The position numbers were made by a program, and so were the translations under genes. A stretch of 64,000 nucleotides of DNA from Bacteroidia bacterium (GTDB lineage: Bacteria > Bacteroidota > Bacteroidia > Chitinophagales > UBA2359), in the NCBI GenBank assembly GCA_030427245.1, contig JAUHXA010000002.1, forward strand, positions 1 through 64,000, in the 5' to 3' direction. The notes under the pieces are model-generated. The model saw nothing but the letters and a program-made list of their open reading frames with translations. It was not told where the DNA came from and did not search any database. Shown one piece after another: positions 17,882 to 26,968 of the stretch. How positions within the stretch are numbered: position 1 is the first letter of the stretch; each line of letters opens with the position of its first letter.

Positions 17882-17988
17882 GAGTCAGGGCTTTTAGAGC
17901 TTTAAAAATAAATATGGGTGATTCGTTTTGTTTATTTCACTAAGGAAAAGGCAAAAAACCTACCAAAATTTATTCTCTCTAAAAATCG

Positions 17989-18063
17989 CTTCAAAACATG
18001 AACAATTAATTTATTATCATTTTTCCCTGTTAATCAACTCTTTAATTAGTTCAAAACTTGAAC
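17989..18063. promoter_or_regulatory. Two operator-like palindromes 60 bp apart
   Basis: CTTCAAAACATGAAC at 17989-18003 and GTTCAAAACTTGAAC at 18049-18063 share TTCAAAACNTGAAC; the second is a full GTTCA-N5-TGAAC palindrome. Their spacing is exactly 60 bp. They lie upstream of the serine protease gene (start 17881) and beyond the terminator of the PspC gene, so they most likely serve the protease promoter. Confidence 0.5.
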
Positions 18064-18285
18064 AAAACATTAATAATAACTTGCCTGCATATATGTGAAC
18101 CTACTATGGCATTTATCTTCTTAAGTTATTGATTGTGAAATGATAAATAAAGTTACAAAAAATCGTAAAATATGAATTATTTCCAAAAAATGGCTTTTTG
18201 TATTAAATACAACTTTCATAAGAAAAACTAACAAAAGTTATAAGGTAAGACTTTGAACTATCTGAACACTTCCTCAATAAAGCCC

Positions 18286-18325
18286 AAAAAGAAAAACGTC
18301 TTGTCAGATAAAATCCGACAAGACG
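18286..18325 (-). terminator. Rho-independent terminator of the PadR-PspC operon
   Basis: On the minus strand CGTCTTGTC and GACAAGACG form a 9-bp stem, extended by GAT/ATC after one mismatch, followed by TTTTTCTTTTT. It begins 43 bp after the PspC-DUF2807 stop codon. Confidence 0.85.
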
Positions 18326-18367
18326 CTCATAAAATTCCGTTCTTGAACAAACCAGAAATTCTTATAG

Positions 18368-20827
18368 CTACTCAATATGTACTTTTGTAATGTGTGCTGC
18401 ACCACTTGTTTCGCTGCGAACCTCTACAGGTTCTCCAACATACAACATCTGACTTGCACCTGATAAATCGGCTTCTAAGCTGTTTACCACTTTGATATGT
18501 GCATTGCTCGCTCCTGACAGTTCTGCTTCAGTATCATCGGTTTCGAAGTCATAAGCTTTCAATGTAGAAGCACCAGAAAGTTCCAAATACATTTTTTGAC
18601 TTTTTCCTTTCAAATTCAAATTACTTGCGCCCGACATGTCTGCTACCAATTTATCGGTATGAACAGAAGCATAGCAGTTGCTTGCGCCTGAGATATCAAA
18701 AGAGAGGTCTTCTTGATTGAAGTTCTTGATAATCGCATGACTTGTACCCGTCAGTTCTAATTCTGATAATTCGGGCATAGTCAAATAAAGGTCTAATTTC
18801 ACATTATTTGACTTCGTAAAAAACGACCACTTATTGTTCATAGATACCTCTAATGTATTGCCATCTTGTGTCACACTTGCTTTTTCGAGTTTAGTATCTC
18901 CTTCATGACTCACCAAAGTAACATTGAAGTCATCGCCTTGCTGAACATACACATTGAAGCTGCCTGCAATATCCAATTCATCAAAACCCGCAAAATCGAA
19001 GTTTTTAGTATGGTCTGTTGCTGTAATGGAAGGAATTAAAAAAGCATCGTCGTGTAGGGATTCAGCAGAAACGCTGTAACTCGCCTCTATTTCTTCTTCT
19101 TCCGCTTCTTCCCCTTCAAATTCGTGTTCTTCCTCCGCATCAATTTTCCATTCTTTCAATCCTGCTTCGGTCATCAACCACGTTTTGCCGACCATATCTC
19201 CATCATAAGTATTGGTAACATTTTTTACATCATAAATTACTTTGTATTTATCGCCATAAGTTGCCTTATCAAAATAAACCGCTTTACCTACAGGTACCTT
19301 CAAAGTGATGTTGTAGCGCTGAAAACGCCATTTGTCGGATTGGTCAATTTTGTAATAAGGACTGACATAGAGTGTTTCATCATCTACACTCATTTGATGA
19401 TTGATTTTTTCTGCAATTTTCTGAGCCGTATGAGTGCTTCCGCCTCTTGAAGAAATGGTTTTCACAATCTCAAAATCATCGGATTCACTTTTCTCCACAT
19501 CTAATTGTACTTTCTCTATGTAAATGGATTTGGATTGGCTATCAAAAATCACTTCATCAAATCGAATATCAGGCAGATTGACATCTATGTCCATTCCACC
19601 ATTGTTATGATAATGACCTTTGTGATGACCAGAACGCAATTTTGTATAATAATCGTCTTCTAACACGTTCACATGAAGCGTTTGAGCATTCACATCCAAT
19701 CTTTCGGCGGGGATAATAGTCGTGCTACGAGAAGAAAAATTATTGTCGTAAGTAGTTCCTCCTACTGCAATCAAACTGATCAAACTCAATACCCACAAAA
19801 ACCCCAATCCTCTTGCCCAACTCGCTGACTGTAAGCGAACATTGAAGGAACGACGCAAAACGGCATAACTAATAAAAAGAATCGGAATACCTATCAAAAA
19901 GAAAGTACTGATAGATACCAATGCAAGCGGCATGGAAGAAGAAAAAACAAAAGTGACAAAGAATTTGGAAAAGGCAAGCAAGCTACCAATAATGGCAATC
20001 AATGCAGTTCCCAATGAAATGAGCATGACAATGCCCAAAAATATCATAAAGCCTTTGAGTATAGAGCCGCCCGTTTTAAATGCTTTAGGAGCGGCTTTTT
20101 TCACCTCTTTTGTGGCTTGGCTAAAAAAAAATTTAGTTTTTTTTCCGCTTTCACTTTTGCTAAAATCTTCAATCGTATTTTTGAGGTTGTCCATTCCTTC
20201 TTTCACGATCTTTTCGATGTTAGACACATTAATAGGTTCGCCTCGCATCGCCAATTTTTGAGCAGGTGTTTTGGCTTCGGGTACTATCGCCCAAAGTAAA
20301 ATGTAGGGCAATAACCCCCAACCACCTGTGAAAAAGGAAACGGCAAATGCCATGCGAATCCATATCGGATCTTCAATGCCAAAGTAATCACTCAAGCCCG
20401 CACAAACACCACCCATAAAGGCTTCATCAGGGTTTCGATACAGACGACGACTTTTCTTGCGATTGCTCGCACGTTCTCCTTTGGGTACATCTGTTGCGGA
20501 ATTTCCCCCTTGATTTTCATGGTTCTTTTCATAGACATTTGCCTGTGTATGACCAGATTCTGGCTCGTCAAATTGGTCGGGAAGTCCCATGACACCAATG
20601 ACTTGACTTACATCAGAAGGCAAAATGACCTGTCTTTTGGATTGTGACAAAGTTTCTTGAAACATTTCGGCAACTCGTGCTTCAATGTCTTCGAGGATTT
20701 CATCTGCCCCTTCTTCATTGGCAAAATGTCGGTTGATAGAATCAAGATAGCCCTCCAATCTGGTAAAAGCATCTTCTTCTATGTGAAAAAATATACCGCC
20801 TAAATTGATGCTAACTGTTTTGTTCAT
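18368..20827 (-). CDS. PspC domain membrane protein with C-terminal DUF2807 (GIN) domain
   Basis: 819 residues in four parts. Residues 1-90 form an N-terminal alpha/beta domain seen before PspC in Bacteroidota (VSINLGGIFFHIEEDAF). A PspC domain follows (RRLYRNPDEAFMGGVCAGL, about 127-195) with its membrane helix, then two or three further transmembrane segments between about 255 and 360, then a long extracytoplasmic part ending in a DUF2807 beta-helix (about 625-819) with repeated SGAS motifs. PspC-type proteins sense envelope stress; the GIN domain is a head-like beta structure of unknown ligand. The gene overlaps the upstream PadR regulator by 17 bp, so both are one operon ended by a strong terminator. 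An acidic run EEHEFEGEEAEEEEIEA links the parts. Confidence 0.9.
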   Translation of the reverse strand: MNKTVSINLGGIFFHIEEDAFTRLEGYLDSINRHFANEEGADEILEDIEARVAEMFQETLSQSKRQVILPSDVSQVIGVMGLPDQFDEPESGHTQANVYEKNHENQGGNSATDVPKGERASNRKKSRRLYRNPDEAFMGGVCAGLSDYFGIEDPIWIRMAFAVSFFTGGWGLLPYILLWAIVPEAKTPAQKLAMRGEPINVSNIEKIVKEGMDNLKNTIEDFSKSESGKKTKFFFSQATKEVKKAAPKAFKTGGSILKGFMIFLGIVMLISLGTALIAIIGSLLAFSKFFVTFVFSSSMPLALVSISTFFLIGIPILFISYAVLRRSFNVRLQSASWARGLGFLWVLSLISLIAVGGTTYDNNFSSRSTTIIPAERLDVNAQTLHVNVLEDDYYTKLRSGHHKGHYHNNGGMDIDVNLPDIRFDEVIFDSQSKSIYIEKVQLDVEKSESDDFEIVKTISSRGGSTHTAQKIAEKINHQMSVDDETLYVSPYYKIDQSDKWRFQRYNITLKVPVGKAVYFDKATYGDKYKVIYDVKNVTNTYDGDMVGKTWLMTEAGLKEWKIDAEEEHEFEGEEAEEEEIEASYSVSAESLHDDAFLIPSITATDHTKNFDFAGFDELDIAGSFNVYVQQGDDFNVTLVSHEGDTKLEKASVTQDGNTLEVSMNNKWSFFTKSNNVKLDLYLTMPELSELELTGTSHAIIKNFNQEDLSFDISGASNCYASVHTDKLVADMSGASNLNLKGKSQKMYLELSGASTLKAYDFETDDTEAELSGASNAHIKVVNSLEADLSGASQMLYVGEPVEVRSETSGAAHITKVHIE

Positions 20828-21191
20828 GATTCGGAATATTTTGAGGAGTTATGATTGTTGTTGAATTTACGGTGCTGACCAGCTGATCCCAAGTGATTTT
20901 AAGTTCATCTTTGAAGGCTTTGCCTTCTTGGGTAAGGCTGTAATATTTGCGTGGTGGCCCTACTTCTGATTCTACCCATCGATAAGTAATCAAACCTATC
21001 TTCTTTAAACGAGTTAAGAGTGGATACAGTGTACCATGTACGACAATCAAATCATTTTCTTCTAATGCTGCAATGATTGTTTTGGCGTACATCTCCTCTT
21101 CACTCAGTAAAGATAAAATGCAAAATTCAAGTATGCCTCTTCGCATCTGTGCCTTAGCATGGTCTAACTTTTCTACTATTTTTTGATTCAT
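20811..21191 (-). CDS. PadR family transcriptional regulator
   Basis: With the ATG at 21189-21191 the product has 126 residues; an upstream Met (21227) would place the start inside the operator repeat. The winged helix is clear: MRRGILEFCILSLLSEEEMYAKTIIAALEE (helices 1-2), VVHGTLYPLLTRLKKIGLITYRW (recognition helix and wing) and GPPRKYYSLTQEGKAF. PadR proteins repress genes for envelope or detoxification functions and usually their own operon. Its last 17 bp overlap the PspC-DUF2807 gene. The tail after residue 105 is short, so it belongs to the small PadR-s2-like class. Confidence 0.93.
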   Translation of the reverse strand: MNQKIVEKLDHAKAQMRRGILEFCILSLLSEEEMYAKTIIAALEENDLIVVHGTLYPLLTRLKKIGLITYRWVESEVGPPRKYYSLTQEGKAFKDELKITWDQLVSTVNSTTIITPQNIPNHEQNS

Positions 21192-21213
21192 ACCATCTAA
21201 TTTAAAACTTTTT

Positions 21214-21242
21214 AAGGTACTATGCAATACAAGGTACTGTAT
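21214..21242. promoter_or_regulatory. Probable PadR operator, proximal (tandem AAGGTACT boxes)
   Basis: AAGGTACTATG at 21214-21224 is repeated directly as AAGGTACTGTA at 21231-21241, 17 bp on. The site sits 23 bp before the padR start codon, where repression or autoregulation would be expected, and shares its core with the distal site. Confidence 0.55.
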
Positions 21243-21317
21243 TTATTTAGTAGAACTACCGATTTCTTCAAATAGTTCCACTATACACTACTTTTTTGCA
21301 GAAAATTAACATTTTTT

Positions 21318-21345
21318 AAGGTACTATGTAGCATAGGAGTACCTT
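21318..21345. promoter_or_regulatory. Probable PadR operator, distal (dyad)
   Basis: AAGGTACTATG at 21318-21328 faces CATAGGAGTACCTT at 21332-21345, forming a dyad with one extra base in the right arm. The same 11-base core occurs in the proximal site. Together they cover both ends of the padR promoter region. Confidence 0.55.
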
Positions 21346-21384
21346 TTGTAGCCTACAACGTCTTTTTGGGAGAATATAGATAAG

Positions 21385-21510
21385 ATGTTTGACCAATATT
21401 TGTTGGCAATAGAAGAAAGAGGTGACGAAAGGTATTGGAGAGAATATACCTCGATGTTTCAAATCGTGCCTAAAGAGGCGAATCTGGAAGTGTTGTATGA
21501 AACTTATTAA
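21385..21510 (+). CDS. Small ORF of 41 residues, unidentified
   Basis: ATG at 21385 to TAA at 21508-21510 encodes MFDQYLLAIEERGDERYWRE and continues to KEANLEVLYETY. The composition is balanced and amphipathic like a real protein rather than random AT-rich DNA, and the frame extends upstream to about 21352 without a stop. It may be a small protein or the 3' remnant of a longer gene. It ends just before repeat copy B. Confidence 0.35.
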   Translation: MFDQYLLAIEERGDERYWREYTSMFQIVPKEANLEVLYETY

Positions 21511-21525
21511 AAGTCCTGAGTGATG

Positions 21526-21625
21526 GCAAAAAATAACTTGAACATTTTTCAGATAACATCTCCCTTGCCCTATTCAAAGAGAGAATTAGGGTGTCCAAGT
21601 TATTTTTTCCTTGTTACTAAGTAAG
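21526..21625. repeat. Palindromic repeat family, copy B
   Basis: AAAAATAACTTGAACA near the left end is matched by TGTCCAAGTTATTTTTT on the right (21593-21608), followed by CCTTGTTACTAAGTAAGG. Its right end is shared with copy C, so the two lie in tandem. Confidence 0.6.
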
Positions 21626-21748
21626 GGTAAAAAAATAACTCCTCGTTTTCTTTTGCTAACATACCCCATCCCCCACCGAGAAATCGGGGCAGGCTTTTCA
21701 AAAGGGGAATATTGGTCGATGAGTTATTTTTTCCTTGTTACTAAGTAA
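21611..21748. repeat. Palindromic repeat family, copy C
   Basis: Nearly identical to copy A (3914-4046) in reverse orientation, differing at only a few positions over about 125 bp, including the CCCCACCGAGAAATCGGGG hairpin and both TTACTAAGTAA ends. It begins 7 bp after the stop codon of the outer-membrane protein gene and could also end that transcript. Confidence 0.7.
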
Positions 21749-21754
21749 AGAAAA

Positions 21755-23425
21755 TCAGAACTTCAATATCGCTCCACCCAATACATTCAGTCCATAAGTA
21801 GGATAGTTCAAATAGCGTTCTGCTTTGATTCCGAGCGCATTGTTCACATTCGCAAAAACTGAAAGATTGTCAAATAGTTGGTACTTAGCTGCAAAATTAA
21901 GGTCTGTGTAATTTTTCAAATCCTGAGCTGTACCATCCGCCAAACGTCCTTTCATGCCATTGATGATGAACAATTCACCCATTAGGCTAAGATTTTCAAT
22001 CGGTTTTACCTCCGCCTTCAAATTAATCCTTGCACTTGGTAAATGCCAAGCCTCGGCTTCATCCTGCAAAGTATAACTATAGACATTGAAGCCCAAAGAA
22101 GTGAGCAAGGTTTCTCCCAATTGATAAGCTATTTCAACTTGTGGGTTAAATGTTTTCAATTCGGTTTCGTAAATCACCTGAAAGGTTTTGCCGTCAATCG
22201 AATCATTGACATACAAAGGCTGTTTGCTTGTAAGTTCTTGTCCAACACGCAAATTATAAGAAACACTGTTCACCGAACCTTTTGCACCAATATATCGGTC
22301 TTCTTTTTGAGAATTTTGAAGGGAGAAAAAAGGCATTACGAACGGGTTGTCTTCAGTGATAGACATATAGCTGTTTTTGACAAACTGTTTTTGCCATCCC
22401 CCATATACAGTCAATTTATCGGGAACAAGGTAAGCCTCCAAATTCAAATAGGGGAAGGAACTCAAATCATTGTCGTCAAATCCCAAGTTGGCTCCTGCTG
22501 AGAATCTACCAAAATCTGTGACATAGGTAAACTTTGGGCGTAGGTTCACAATCACATTGCCGACATTGCTCGTATCTGTATCGGTCACATTATTGAAGTG
22601 TAAGAAGGCTTCACCTCCCATCAACCAATCATCGTTCATAGGTCTTTCGGCTTCGCCCTTCATGATGAAGTTGTTCTCGGTGGCTTCAAAGTTTTTGTTT
22701 TGATAATTGTGGTAAGCGACTTCTGCATGGTAGTCCATTTCCGAGCGAGTTTCGGTGGTATTGCCCATTTCACCCCGAACCGAGATTTTGTTGAACTGCT
22801 GCTTGACATCCTCCTCCGTAAAGACAATCGTAGAATCTGTTTGGTCGTAGCCATAGTGATAAAATAGATTGCGATTGAAGTCTATGTTTCCACCAAAAAA
22901 TGCTTCATCAGTAAATACTTTTCCATACACACCCACTTTGGTTCGGCTGTAATCTTGAAAATCCAGTTTCCCTTTGGAGGAAATGTAAGAGCCGTTTGCA
23001 CCAATGACGTATTTATCCGATTTGCCGCTACTCAAGGCAATGTCCAAAACAGGTGTGCTTTGTGTACCAAAACCCGCACGAATCCAAGCATTGTAGAGGT
23101 CTTCTTCACCGTCATTTTTGCCATTTTTATCAGATTGATATGCCAGCGGCTTCAGAGTAGGTGGCTGATAGGCAATCGTCAAAAAACGATTGGGAACTTG
23201 GTAATTTCCAAAAACTGGTTGGTTTTGTTTGATTTCTTCTGGAGTCGGTAGGTCGGGAGAAAACTCCACCTTTACCGCATCCGCCAAGGTAGGTTCAAAC
23301 GGTTTTACAATGTCAATCTCTTCGGGGTCAATGTCCAAATCATTGTCTCCGTCAGGATTTTGTGCTACCAATAATCCTACTTGACAAAATATAAGAAGAA
23401 AAAATAAAATGGTTTTATGATTCAT
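21755..23425 (-). CDS. Outer-membrane beta-barrel protein (TonB-receptor-like, no plug)
   Basis: 556 residues with a signal peptide (1-21, ending GLLVAQ), a short N-terminal segment IVKPFEPTLADAVKVEFSP, and then alternating strands with the YxVxVGxxG-like pattern and a C-terminal aromatic residue (GGAILKF), as needed for barrel insertion. Phrases such as AEVKPIENLSLMGELFIING and DLNFAAKYQLFDNLSVFANVNN are typical of the last strands of TonB-dependent receptors in Bacteroidota, but there is no plug domain, TonB box or carboxypeptidase-like domain. It lies 139 bp downstream of a large TPR protein on the same strand, and the pair probably works together in the envelope. Confidence 0.8.
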   Translation of the reverse strand: MNHKTILFFLLIFCQVGLLVAQNPDGDNDLDIDPEEIDIVKPFEPTLADAVKVEFSPDLPTPEEIKQNQPVFGNYQVPNRFLTIAYQPPTLKPLAYQSDKNGKNDGEEDLYNAWIRAGFGTQSTPVLDIALSSGKSDKYVIGANGSYISSKGKLDFQDYSRTKVGVYGKVFTDEAFFGGNIDFNRNLFYHYGYDQTDSTIVFTEEDVKQQFNKISVRGEMGNTTETRSEMDYHAEVAYHNYQNKNFEATENNFIMKGEAERPMNDDWLMGGEAFLHFNNVTDTDTSNVGNVIVNLRPKFTYVTDFGRFSAGANLGFDDNDLSSFPYLNLEAYLVPDKLTVYGGWQKQFVKNSYMSITEDNPFVMPFFSLQNSQKEDRYIGAKGSVNSVSYNLRVGQELTSKQPLYVNDSIDGKTFQVIYETELKTFNPQVEIAYQLGETLLTSLGFNVYSYTLQDEAEAWHLPSARINLKAEVKPIENLSLMGELFIINGMKGRLADGTAQDLKNYTDLNFAAKYQLFDNLSVFANVNNALGIKAERYLNYPTYGLNVLGGAILKF

Positions 23426-23564
23426 TGTGTATGTTTAGGTTTTGCTTTGTTTTTAGGTTTCATATTTTAACTGAAATAAGAGTTTGAGGAGACCTCTTTG
23501 AGGAATCAAAAATAGCTTGTGCCGATTATTCGGTATGACACTTTGCCATTTAGGTCCTCATTAC

Positions 23565-26500
23565 CTACTGATTATCAAATTCAATATCGCCGCCACTACT
23601 ATCATCCTTCAATTTACTGCCCGATTTCTCCAATTCCAAAATCTTGTTCAATTTTGCACGAGCCTCTTTTTTGAGTTCATCTTCGGGCTCATAATTTTCT
23701 ATCACACTCACAAGCGTTGCCTTAGCTTGGAAAATGTCTTTTTTGGCGAGGTACACATCCGATAAAAGGATGAAACTCTTCACCATCCAATATTCATAAT
23801 CTTCCGTTTCTTTGATTACTTTGAAGGCATAATCCTGTGCTGCATCATACTGACCGTTTTTGTATTTGATGTCGGCAATGTAGTAGCGAGCCTTAGCGCC
23901 TTTTTCGTTTGTACTGCGCTTGACCACTTCGTCCAAATTGCGGACTGCCAATGGATACTGTTTGTTTTGATACGCCAATTCACCCACGGCAAAGTAGGCA
24001 TCCAATTTGTCTTCAGCCGTTGCATTTTCGTGTTTTTGCAGCAAGTCTGCATATTTTGAAACATCCGAAAGCTTGCCGAGCTTGTGTCCTGTCTGTACCA
24101 TCCCTCTCAACGCATTGACTGCCAGTTCCTTTCGGGAGGTAATGGCATAGAGTTGTTCATAATATTTGAAGGCTTTGTTGTAGTCCTCATTGATAAAGTG
24201 GGCAATACGAGAGCCTTTATCCAATGCTTGTTCGGTGAAAATGCTTCTTGGCTGTGCCAAAATAAAGTCATAATCTTGTCCCGCTTGTTGGAAACGTTCT
24301 TGACTGTACAAACACTGACCTCTATAAAAATGGGCGTACAATTGATATGAACCATTGGGATATTCAGCCAAGTATTTGGTAAATTCTTTCACTGCATTGT
24401 TACAATCTCCTTTGGTGTAGAAATTTTCTGCAATGCGGAAAGTGAGTGTATCCTGTGCCGAAGGATTGACATTGATGCCAGGGAAACGCTTCAAAAACTG
24501 TACATATCCTGCCGCATCTCCTTTGGCAATAAAGACATCTTTTATACCAAAAATAGCGCTTTGCCCTTCATCCGATTTGGGGTATTTCTTCAATATTTCC
24601 TCGTAGTACTTCAAAGAGTTGTTATAATCTCCAATATTGTAATAAGTAAGCCCTACACTTAGTAGTGATTTGGGAATGTATTCGCTATCAGGTTGGGTAG
24701 CTATCAATTTTTTGTGTGCTGCAATAGCCGCTTGAGGATTGTTGGTCTGCAAATGTGTTTCTGCAATCTGAAACAAAGCATCATCTACATAATAGGAATC
24801 CTGAAAATTATTGGTCATTGAAGTAAGTTGCTGGATTTTTTGGTCGTAATCACCCAACAATCCCGCCAACATTCCTTTTTGATAGTAAGCATAGTCTGCA
24901 CCCCGCAGATTGTATTGAAGTATTTTGTCGTATTGAGCAAGGGCAGCAGCATATTCTTTTTTGATAAAATGACAATCACCTGTCCTCAAAATGGCATCGG
25001 GATAAACCTGTGCTAAGACCGAATTTTGGTCCAATAAGATATCTGGTTTTTTGGCTAATAAATTGACTGTTTGTTCAAAGTAGTTTTTGGCATCGCCATA
25101 TTCTTTCTGGTTGAAAAGGCTGTAACCAATCGTATAATTTGCCGTTGCGGGATTCACCTTGTCACTCACTATCCGCCCTTGTGAAGTTCCCAAAAAAGCT
25201 TCCATTCCTCCAAATGCGGCATCGTATTGATTTTGACGGAAAGCGATATCTCCTTTCCAAAAATGCGCCAATGCTACAACCAATTCATCATAAGGGTTTT
25301 GCAAAGATTGATTGAAGTGCAATAATGCCTGTTCATAATTTTTGTCATTGAAGTATTCTACACCTCGATAGTATAAGGCTCTTTGATAAGAACGAGCCAA
25401 AGCGGGAGTTTTATTAGGGATTTTTTCGAGCCACTCTAAAGCACTTTGATAATCTTGTGTATTTTCAAACAAACTCGCCAAAAGTTGGGTTGCTTCGTTG
25501 TAGTACTGGGAATTGGGATAGTTGGCAATGAAGTATCGAAACCTTGCACTTGCGGTGCTGTGAAAGCCCAATTCGTAGGATAGTTTGGCGTGATTGAAGG
25601 TAGAAATCTCTTTGATAGTTGGGTCAAAATCCAATCTCGAAGCTTGGTCAAAGGCGTTGAGGGCTTTCGTTTTTTGGTCGACCTTCAAGTGGGTTGCCGC
25701 CAAATGATACATGGCATTTTGTCCAATCGAATCCTTCAAGGTATTCAGTTCGGTGAAGTTGGCAATTGCATCTTCGTATTGACCGACTTGATATTGTGTG
25801 TAGGCCAATTGGTAAATTTCGTCTTTGCGAACCTGTGGCGTATTGTCGAAATAGTATTGAAGGTAGGGTAGTGCTTTATTGAATTGCTGCTGATTGAAGT
25901 AGGTTTGACCCACCAACTGATTGATTTCATTTCGATAACGAATATCTTGACTCGTTTTAGGTTCAGCATATTGCAGCAGTTCACCGTATTGACCTTTGGA
26001 GTAGTAAATGTAGGTGATGTAGTAGGGAATCGCCTGAGCGTATTTTTTGTCTTTTTCTACCTTCCTAAAACTCAATAGTGCATCGTCGTAATCTCCTTCA
26101 AAAAACGAAATCATGCCATAATAGTAGTTGGCAGGATAGTAATATTCGTTTCGAGTATTGATGGTTTGTCGGAGATATTGTTTGGATTTATCGAATTTTT
26201 TGCTGGCAAAATAACTGTATCCCAACTGAAACTGTACCTCGCTTCGTTCCGCCTCGGACAAGGAAGACAAATCCATGTCTTCATAAGCTGAAATAACGTT
26301 TCGATACTGTTTTTTCTCAAAATATATTTTACCCAATTGGTAATGTGCCAAACCGACATAGTGTGCATTACTCTGTTCTTCAATGAATTCGGTGAGCAAA
26401 GTTTCTGCATTGGGTTGTTCGAGCTTCAATGCACAAATTGCTTGATAATAAAGCGCTTCTACCTTTGGCAGTTCCTTTTCGTCTGTAAAACTGTATGCAG

Positions 26501-26684
26501 GTAAAGCAATGGTTTTTTCAAAATATTGCTGTGCCAAAGAATAGTTTCCTTCATCGTAGTGTTCTTGTGCGATTTGGAAAACACGATAGGGTTGGGTATA
26601 AATCGCAGTTTCTTGTGCTAACAAGGGAGTCAAACAGAAAAAAAGGGATGCAAAAAATGAAAGTGATACTTTTAGGATATTCAT
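23565..26684 (-). CDS. Large exported TPR-repeat protein, partner of the barrel protein
   Basis: With the ATG at 26682-26684 the product has 1039 residues; a longer frame begins at 26774 but adds 30 residues ahead of a good signal peptide (MNILKVSLSFFASLFFCLTPLLAQ). The rest is a long series of TPR/Sel1-like helices, with units such as QFQLGYSYFASKKFDKSKQYLRQ and AMYHLAATHLKVDQKTKALN, resembling YbgF/BamD-type TPRs (KYPKSDEGQSAIFGI, YPNGSYQLYAHFYRGQC). No catalytic domain. The C-terminus is charged (GSKLKDDSSGGDIEFDN). A periplasmic scaffold role with the downstream barrel protein is inferred from operon structure only. Confidence 0.85.
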   Translation of the reverse strand: MNILKVSLSFFASLFFCLTPLLAQETAIYTQPYRVFQIAQEHYDEGNYSLAQQYFEKTIALPAYSFTDEKELPKVEALYYQAICALKLEQPNAETLLTEFIEEQSNAHYVGLAHYQLGKIYFEKKQYRNVISAYEDMDLSSLSEAERSEVQFQLGYSYFASKKFDKSKQYLRQTINTRNEYYYPANYYYGMISFFEGDYDDALLSFRKVEKDKKYAQAIPYYITYIYYSKGQYGELLQYAEPKTSQDIRYRNEINQLVGQTYFNQQQFNKALPYLQYYFDNTPQVRKDEIYQLAYTQYQVGQYEDAIANFTELNTLKDSIGQNAMYHLAATHLKVDQKTKALNAFDQASRLDFDPTIKEISTFNHAKLSYELGFHSTASARFRYFIANYPNSQYYNEATQLLASLFENTQDYQSALEWLEKIPNKTPALARSYQRALYYRGVEYFNDKNYEQALLHFNQSLQNPYDELVVALAHFWKGDIAFRQNQYDAAFGGMEAFLGTSQGRIVSDKVNPATANYTIGYSLFNQKEYGDAKNYFEQTVNLLAKKPDILLDQNSVLAQVYPDAILRTGDCHFIKKEYAAALAQYDKILQYNLRGADYAYYQKGMLAGLLGDYDQKIQQLTSMTNNFQDSYYVDDALFQIAETHLQTNNPQAAIAAHKKLIATQPDSEYIPKSLLSVGLTYYNIGDYNNSLKYYEEILKKYPKSDEGQSAIFGIKDVFIAKGDAAGYVQFLKRFPGINVNPSAQDTLTFRIAENFYTKGDCNNAVKEFTKYLAEYPNGSYQLYAHFYRGQCLYSQERFQQAGQDYDFILAQPRSIFTEQALDKGSRIAHFINEDYNKAFKYYEQLYAITSRKELAVNALRGMVQTGHKLGKLSDVSKYADLLQKHENATAEDKLDAYFAVGELAYQNKQYPLAVRNLDEVVKRSTNEKGAKARYYIADIKYKNGQYDAAQDYAFKVIKETEDYEYWMVKSFILLSDVYLAKKDIFQAKATLVSVIENYEPEDELKKEARAKLNKILELEKSGSKLKDDSSGGDIEFDNQ

Positions 26685-26743
26685 AAGGTTTTTGAATACT
26701 ATTAAAAGGGTAAATGTAAAAAAAAATCGCTTAATTGGGTGGC

Positions 26744-26797
26744 TTTCTTCCATAAAATAACGTGTAGGAAACAAGTTAGTATATTTTGTGGAAGAAA
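26744..26797. promoter_or_regulatory. 16-bp inverted repeat upstream of the TPR/barrel operon
   Basis: TTTCTTCCATAAAATA at 26744-26759 faces TATTTTGTGGAAGAAA at 26782-26797 with one mismatch and a 22-bp centre. It lies 60-113 bp upstream of the start codon, so it may be an operator, or the remains of a small inverted-repeat element; no target duplication was found. Confidence 0.4.
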
Positions 26798-26866
26798 AAC
26801 AACAAAATGTAAAAAATAAAGAATGGAATGAACTTTGTGTGTATAAAAAACGTATGTATTGCTGTA

Positions 26867-26895
26867 AGCTATTTTTGAAGTAGATTAAAATAGCT
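26867..26895. repeat. 9-bp hairpin between the TPR operon and rnr
   Basis: AGCTATTTT (26867-26875) and AAAATAGCT (26887-26895) pair perfectly, followed on the plus strand by ACTTTTTAG. The stem is AT-rich and its function is unclear. Confidence 0.3.
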
Positions 26896-26968
26896 ACTTT
26901 TTAGATTGTGAATTACTAAATTGTGAACAAAGGACTTTAGAAAATAAGACAATTTCCCCCTTTTAGTG

